Position numbers and translations under genes: made by a program. Source: Bacillota bacterium (lineage in GTDB: Bacteria; Bacillota; Bacilli; Paenibacillales; Paenibacillaceae). From it: DNA of 27,974 nt. The notes under the pieces were generated by a model. The model made no database searches. It was not told where the DNA came from and saw only the letters and a list, made by a program, of their open reading frames with translations. Shown piece by piece: positions 25,957 through 27,974 of the stretch (positions within the stretch are counted from its first letter, which is position 1; the number at the start of each line of letters is the position of its first letter). Location of the stretch: assembly GCA_023418755.1 (NCBI GenBank), contig JAEZZE010000434.1:1-27974 (forward strand), given 5' to 3'.

Positions 25957-25983
25957 AAAAAAGCTTCCTTCGGAAGCTTTTTT
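25957..25983 (+). terminator. Rho-independent terminator between greA and lysS
   Basis: AAAAAAGCTTCC (25957-25968) and GGAAGCTTTTTT (25972-25983) form a perfect 12-bp stem with a 3-nt loop ending in a T-run. The A and T runs on either side make it symmetrical, so it could act in both directions. Confidence 0.95.
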
Positions 25984-26003
25984 GCCTGTTAGAGGGCGTT
26001 CGC

Positions 26004-26032
26004 TTGAATGACGCGTCGCCGAGCCGCATAAA
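26004..26032 (+). promoter_or_regulatory. Candidate promoter of lysS
   Basis: TTGAAT (26004-26009), 17 bp, CATAAA (26027-26032), each matching consensus at 4 of 6 positions. It lies after the greA terminator and would give a leader of about 22 nt. There is no room for a T-box between it and the start. Confidence 0.45.
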
Positions 26033-26060
26033 TCAGATAGGGATGAAGGAGTACGAGGCT

Positions 26061-27572
26061 ATGGAACATAACGACCAGACGGAAGAGTTGGAATTAGGCG
26101 AACTGCTGCGAATCCGGAGAGGGAAACTGGACGATCTGCGGGCGCTGGACGTCGATCCGTTCGGCGTTAAATTCGACCGCACGCACCATGCGGGCGAGCT
26201 TCTCGCGCAATACTCGGAGCTGTCGAAAGAGGAACTGGACGAGAAGGCGGCCGAAGTGAACGTCGCGGGCCGAATCATGACGAAGCGTTCGATGGGCAAA
26301 GCGGCATTCGCGCACATTCAGGACCTGAGCGGGAAGATTCAGATCTATGTGCGGCAGGATTCCGTGCCCGAGCACAAGTTCAAGGCATTCGATCTGCTGG
26401 ACATCGGCGACATTATCGGCGTGAAGGGTATCGTGTTCAAGACGAAGACGGGAGAAACCTCGATCAAGGTGGACGATCTGGAGGTGTTGACCAAGTCTCT
26501 GCTCCCGCTGCCGGACAAGTTCCACGGACTGAAAGACGTGGAAACCCGCTATCGTCAGCGCTATGTGGACTTGATCGTCAATCCGGACGTTCAGAAAACG
26601 TTCATTACGCGTTCTCGCATTATTCAATCGATGCGCCGTTATTTGGACGATCGCGGTTATTTGGAAGTCGAAACTCCGACGCTGCACTCTATTGCGGGCG
26701 GCGCCGCGGCGCGTCCTTTTATAACGCATCATAATGCGCTCGACATGCAGCTCTATATGCGGATCGCGATCGAGCTGCATCTGAAGCGGCTGATCGTCGG
26801 CGGATTGGAGAAAGTGTACGAGATCGGACGCGTCTATCGCAACGAGGGCATCTCGACGCGCCACAATCCCGAATTCACGATGATCGAGCTGTACGAGGCT
26901 TATGCCGATTACGAAGACATCATGCGTCTGACCGAGTCGCTGATCGCGCACATCGCGCAAGAGGTTCTCGGCACGACGAAGATTGCGTATCAAGGGCAGG
27001 AAGTGGATCTGACGCCGTCGTGGCGCCGGGTATCGATGACCGAGCTGATCCGAGAGACGGTCGGCGTGGACTTCACCGCTCCAATGACGGACGAAGAAGC
27101 CTATGCGCTGGCCAAGGAGCATAAGGTTCCGGTCGAGAAGCATATGTCGTTCGGCCACATCGTCAACGCGTTCTTCGAGACGTTCTGCGAGCACACCTTA
27201 ATTCAGCCTACTTTCGTAACCGGGCATCCGGTAGCGATCTCTCCTTTGGCGAAGAAGAACGAAGCCGATCCGCGGTTTACGGACCGGTTCGAGCTGTTCA
27301 TCGTCGCCCGCGAGCATGCCAACGCGTTTACCGAGCTGAACGACCCGATCGATCAGCGCCAACGGTTCGAGGCGCAGCTTGTGGAGAAGGAAGCGGGCAA
27401 CGACGAGGCGCACGAGATGGACGACGACTTTATTCGCGCGCTGGAACACGGAATGCCTCCGACGGGCGGACTCGGGATCGGCGTCGACCGGTTGGTCATG
27501 CTGCTGACCGACGCGCCGTCGATTCGAGACGTTCTCCTATTCCCTCATATGCGAGAGCGTTCCGACGGGTAA
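26061..27572 (+). CDS. lysS: Lysyl-tRNA synthetase, class II
   Basis: Charges tRNA-Lys. The N-terminal OB-fold anticodon-binding domain (about 60-170) includes VAGRIMTKRSMGKAAFAHIQDLSGKIQ. The catalytic domain has motif 1 near GYLEVETPTLHSIAGGAAARPF, motif 2 as YRNEGISTRHNPEFTMIELYEAY and motif 3 as GLGIGVDRLVMLLT. 503 aa, close to the usual 499. I chose ATG 26061 because GAAGGAG (26045-26051) is 9 nt upstream. The frame is open as far as 25944, but that reading crosses the greA terminator; ATG 26043 has no good site. No terminator follows in the next 200 nt. Confidence 0.97.
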   Translation: MEHNDQTEELELGELLRIRRGKLDDLRALDVDPFGVKFDRTHHAGELLAQYSELSKEELDEKAAEVNVAGRIMTKRSMGKAAFAHIQDLSGKIQIYVRQDSVPEHKFKAFDLLDIGDIIGVKGIVFKTKTGETSIKVDDLEVLTKSLLPLPDKFHGLKDVETRYRQRYVDLIVNPDVQKTFITRSRIIQSMRRYLDDRGYLEVETPTLHSIAGGAAARPFITHHNALDMQLYMRIAIELHLKRLIVGGLEKVYEIGRVYRNEGISTRHNPEFTMIELYEAYADYEDIMRLTESLIAHIAQEVLGTTKIAYQGQEVDLTPSWRRVSMTELIRETVGVDFTAPMTDEEAYALAKEHKVPVEKHMSFGHIVNAFFETFCEHTLIQPTFVTGHPVAISPLAKKNEADPRFTDRFELFIVAREHANAFTELNDPIDQRQRFEAQLVEKEAGNDEAHEMDDDFIRALEHGMPPTGGLGIGVDRLVMLLTDAPSIRDVLLFPHMRERSDG

Positions 27573-27597
27573 TCTTAGTTGAGGGCTGGCTGGGACG

Positions 27598-27730
27598 CGA
27601 CGCTAATTGCACGAGGACGCTTATAGAGGCACGAACGGCTTCGAATAGGCGGATTCTCTACAACGGATTGCTATCTGCGGAAGAACGGTTTTTTCTTGAT
27701 GGTTTGCAATAGTTGGTGCAATTAGCGTCG
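27598..27730. repeat. 133-bp segment bounded by perfect 15-bp inverted repeats
   Basis: CGACGCTAATTGCAC (27598-27612) and GTGCAATTAGCGTCG (27716-27730) are exact reverse complements, separated by 103 nt. GGG (27592-27594) and CCC (27732-27734) could extend pairing past a small internal loop. The left arm is followed by an imperfect direct copy of itself, GACGCTTATAGAGGCACGA (27616-27634). The interior has no supported open reading frame and no terminator hairpin before its T-run (27690-27694). It looks like a miniature inverted-repeat element or the footprint of a structured RNA; no clear target-site duplication is visible. Confidence 0.6.
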
Positions 27731-27790
27731 GCCCTTTATCGGCGAGAAGAGGCGTGCTCGGCTTCAATAAAATTCCATGTATAAATGGGG

Positions 27791-27820
27791 TTGCAAAGGC
27801 GTAGGGGACTGTGCTATATT
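27791..27820 (+). promoter_or_regulatory. Ribosomal RNA operon promoter
   Basis: TTGCAA (27791-27796), 18 bp, TATATT (27815-27820), with A/T-rich sequence just upstream of the -35 (about 27765-27786) suitable as an UP element. The predicted start is near 27827. Position after lysS and the leader that follows identify it as an rrn promoter. The 27731-27790 stretch otherwise shows nothing I can name. Confidence 0.82.
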
Positions 27821-27826
27821 ATTTAA

Positions 27827-27974
27827 GTCGCCTCTGGGCGGCACGCAAAAGCAACACCGATTGTTCTTTGAAAACTGAACATTGAGCGTAAGAAACAAAT
27901 CATCGTCGAAAGACGGTAACCAGCAAGAAATGAGCTAATCAACTTCTTGTGGAGACTTTCACTCTCGGGACTTC
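27827..27974 (+). other. Leader of an rRNA operon with boxA-like antitermination element; 16S gene lies beyond the window
   Basis: TGTTCTTTGA (27862-27871), continuing as AAAACTGAAC, is the boxA-type sequence found in Bacillales rRNA leaders, where NusB/NusE-type factors bind. A CGTC-GAAA-GACG hairpin follows near 27904-27915. The 16S mature 5' end is not reached. In B. subtilis rrnJ also follows lysS, so the position is conserved. Confidence 0.8.

Noticed and set aside
25944..26060. Longer lysS start inside the greA-lysS gap
   Set aside because: The extension crosses the greA terminator and lacks a ribosome binding site. ATG 26061 has a well-placed GAAGGAG.
27613..27715. T-run near 27690 as a lysS terminator
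   Set aside because: No stable hairpin precedes the T residues, so I do not call termination there.

Overview
The window is a stretch of chromosome from a GC-rich, endospore-forming member of the Bacillota, most likely Paenibacillaceae (Paenibacillus or Cohnella type). The basis is gene order and protein character: spoIIE, yabS, yabT, tilS, hprT, ftsH, then coaX, hslO, a prsA-like gene, cysK, pabB-pabA-pabC, folP-folB-folK, dusB, lysS and the start of an rRNA operon. This is the classical Bacillus subtilis spoIIE-to-lysS/rrnJ order. It carries three additions relative to B. subtilis (nadABC, an iron-uptake/AraC pair, and greA). It also lacks the small yazB gene between folK and dusB. The genus assignment is inference; no 16S rRNA gene body is in view.

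Layout. 1-4461: sporulation block. It holds the 3' part of spoIIE, a small convergent hypothetical gene on the minus strand, and the yabS-yabT pair (VWA-like protein plus Hanks-type kinase) behind a possible forespore promoter. 4482-8588: tilS, hprT and ftsH (tRNA-Ile lysidine formation, purine salvage, membrane proteolysis), closed by a strong terminator. 8791-15094: a second transcription unit starting from a good sigma-A promoter with operator-like repeats. It holds nadA, nadB, nadC and coaX (NAD then CoA synthesis, with overlapping genes), followed by hslO (Hsp33) and a PrsA/YacD-like lipoprotein foldase. 15124-16311: cysK with its own promoter, a palindrome across the -10 box, and a terminator.

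16352-19106 is a minus-strand accessory island: a lone siderophore-type substrate-binding lipoprotein behind a clear Fur box, and an AraC-family regulator whose C-terminal half is itself a substrate-binding-protein-like domain (the Btr/YbbB layout). 19368-25215 is a tightly overlapping folate operon, pabB-pabA-pabC-folP-folB-folK-dusB, making p-aminobenzoate and then dihydropteroate precursors, with a tRNA dihydrouridine synthase at its end. 25249-27572: greA behind a perfect-consensus promoter, a terminator, and lysS. 27573-27974: non-coding. It carries a 133-bp segment bounded by perfect 15-bp inverted repeats, then an rRNA promoter and the first part of the rRNA leader with a boxA-like element. 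The 16S gene itself would lie beyond the window.

Nearly everything is conserved housekeeping or sporulation machinery. I see no CRISPR array, prophage, transposase, toxin-antitoxin or defence cluster. The items that most deserve a second look are the SBP/AraC insertion, the inverted-repeat element before the rRNA promoter, the operator-like repeats in front of nadA and cysK, the apparently permuted VWA layout of YabS, and the small unknown gene after spoIIE.
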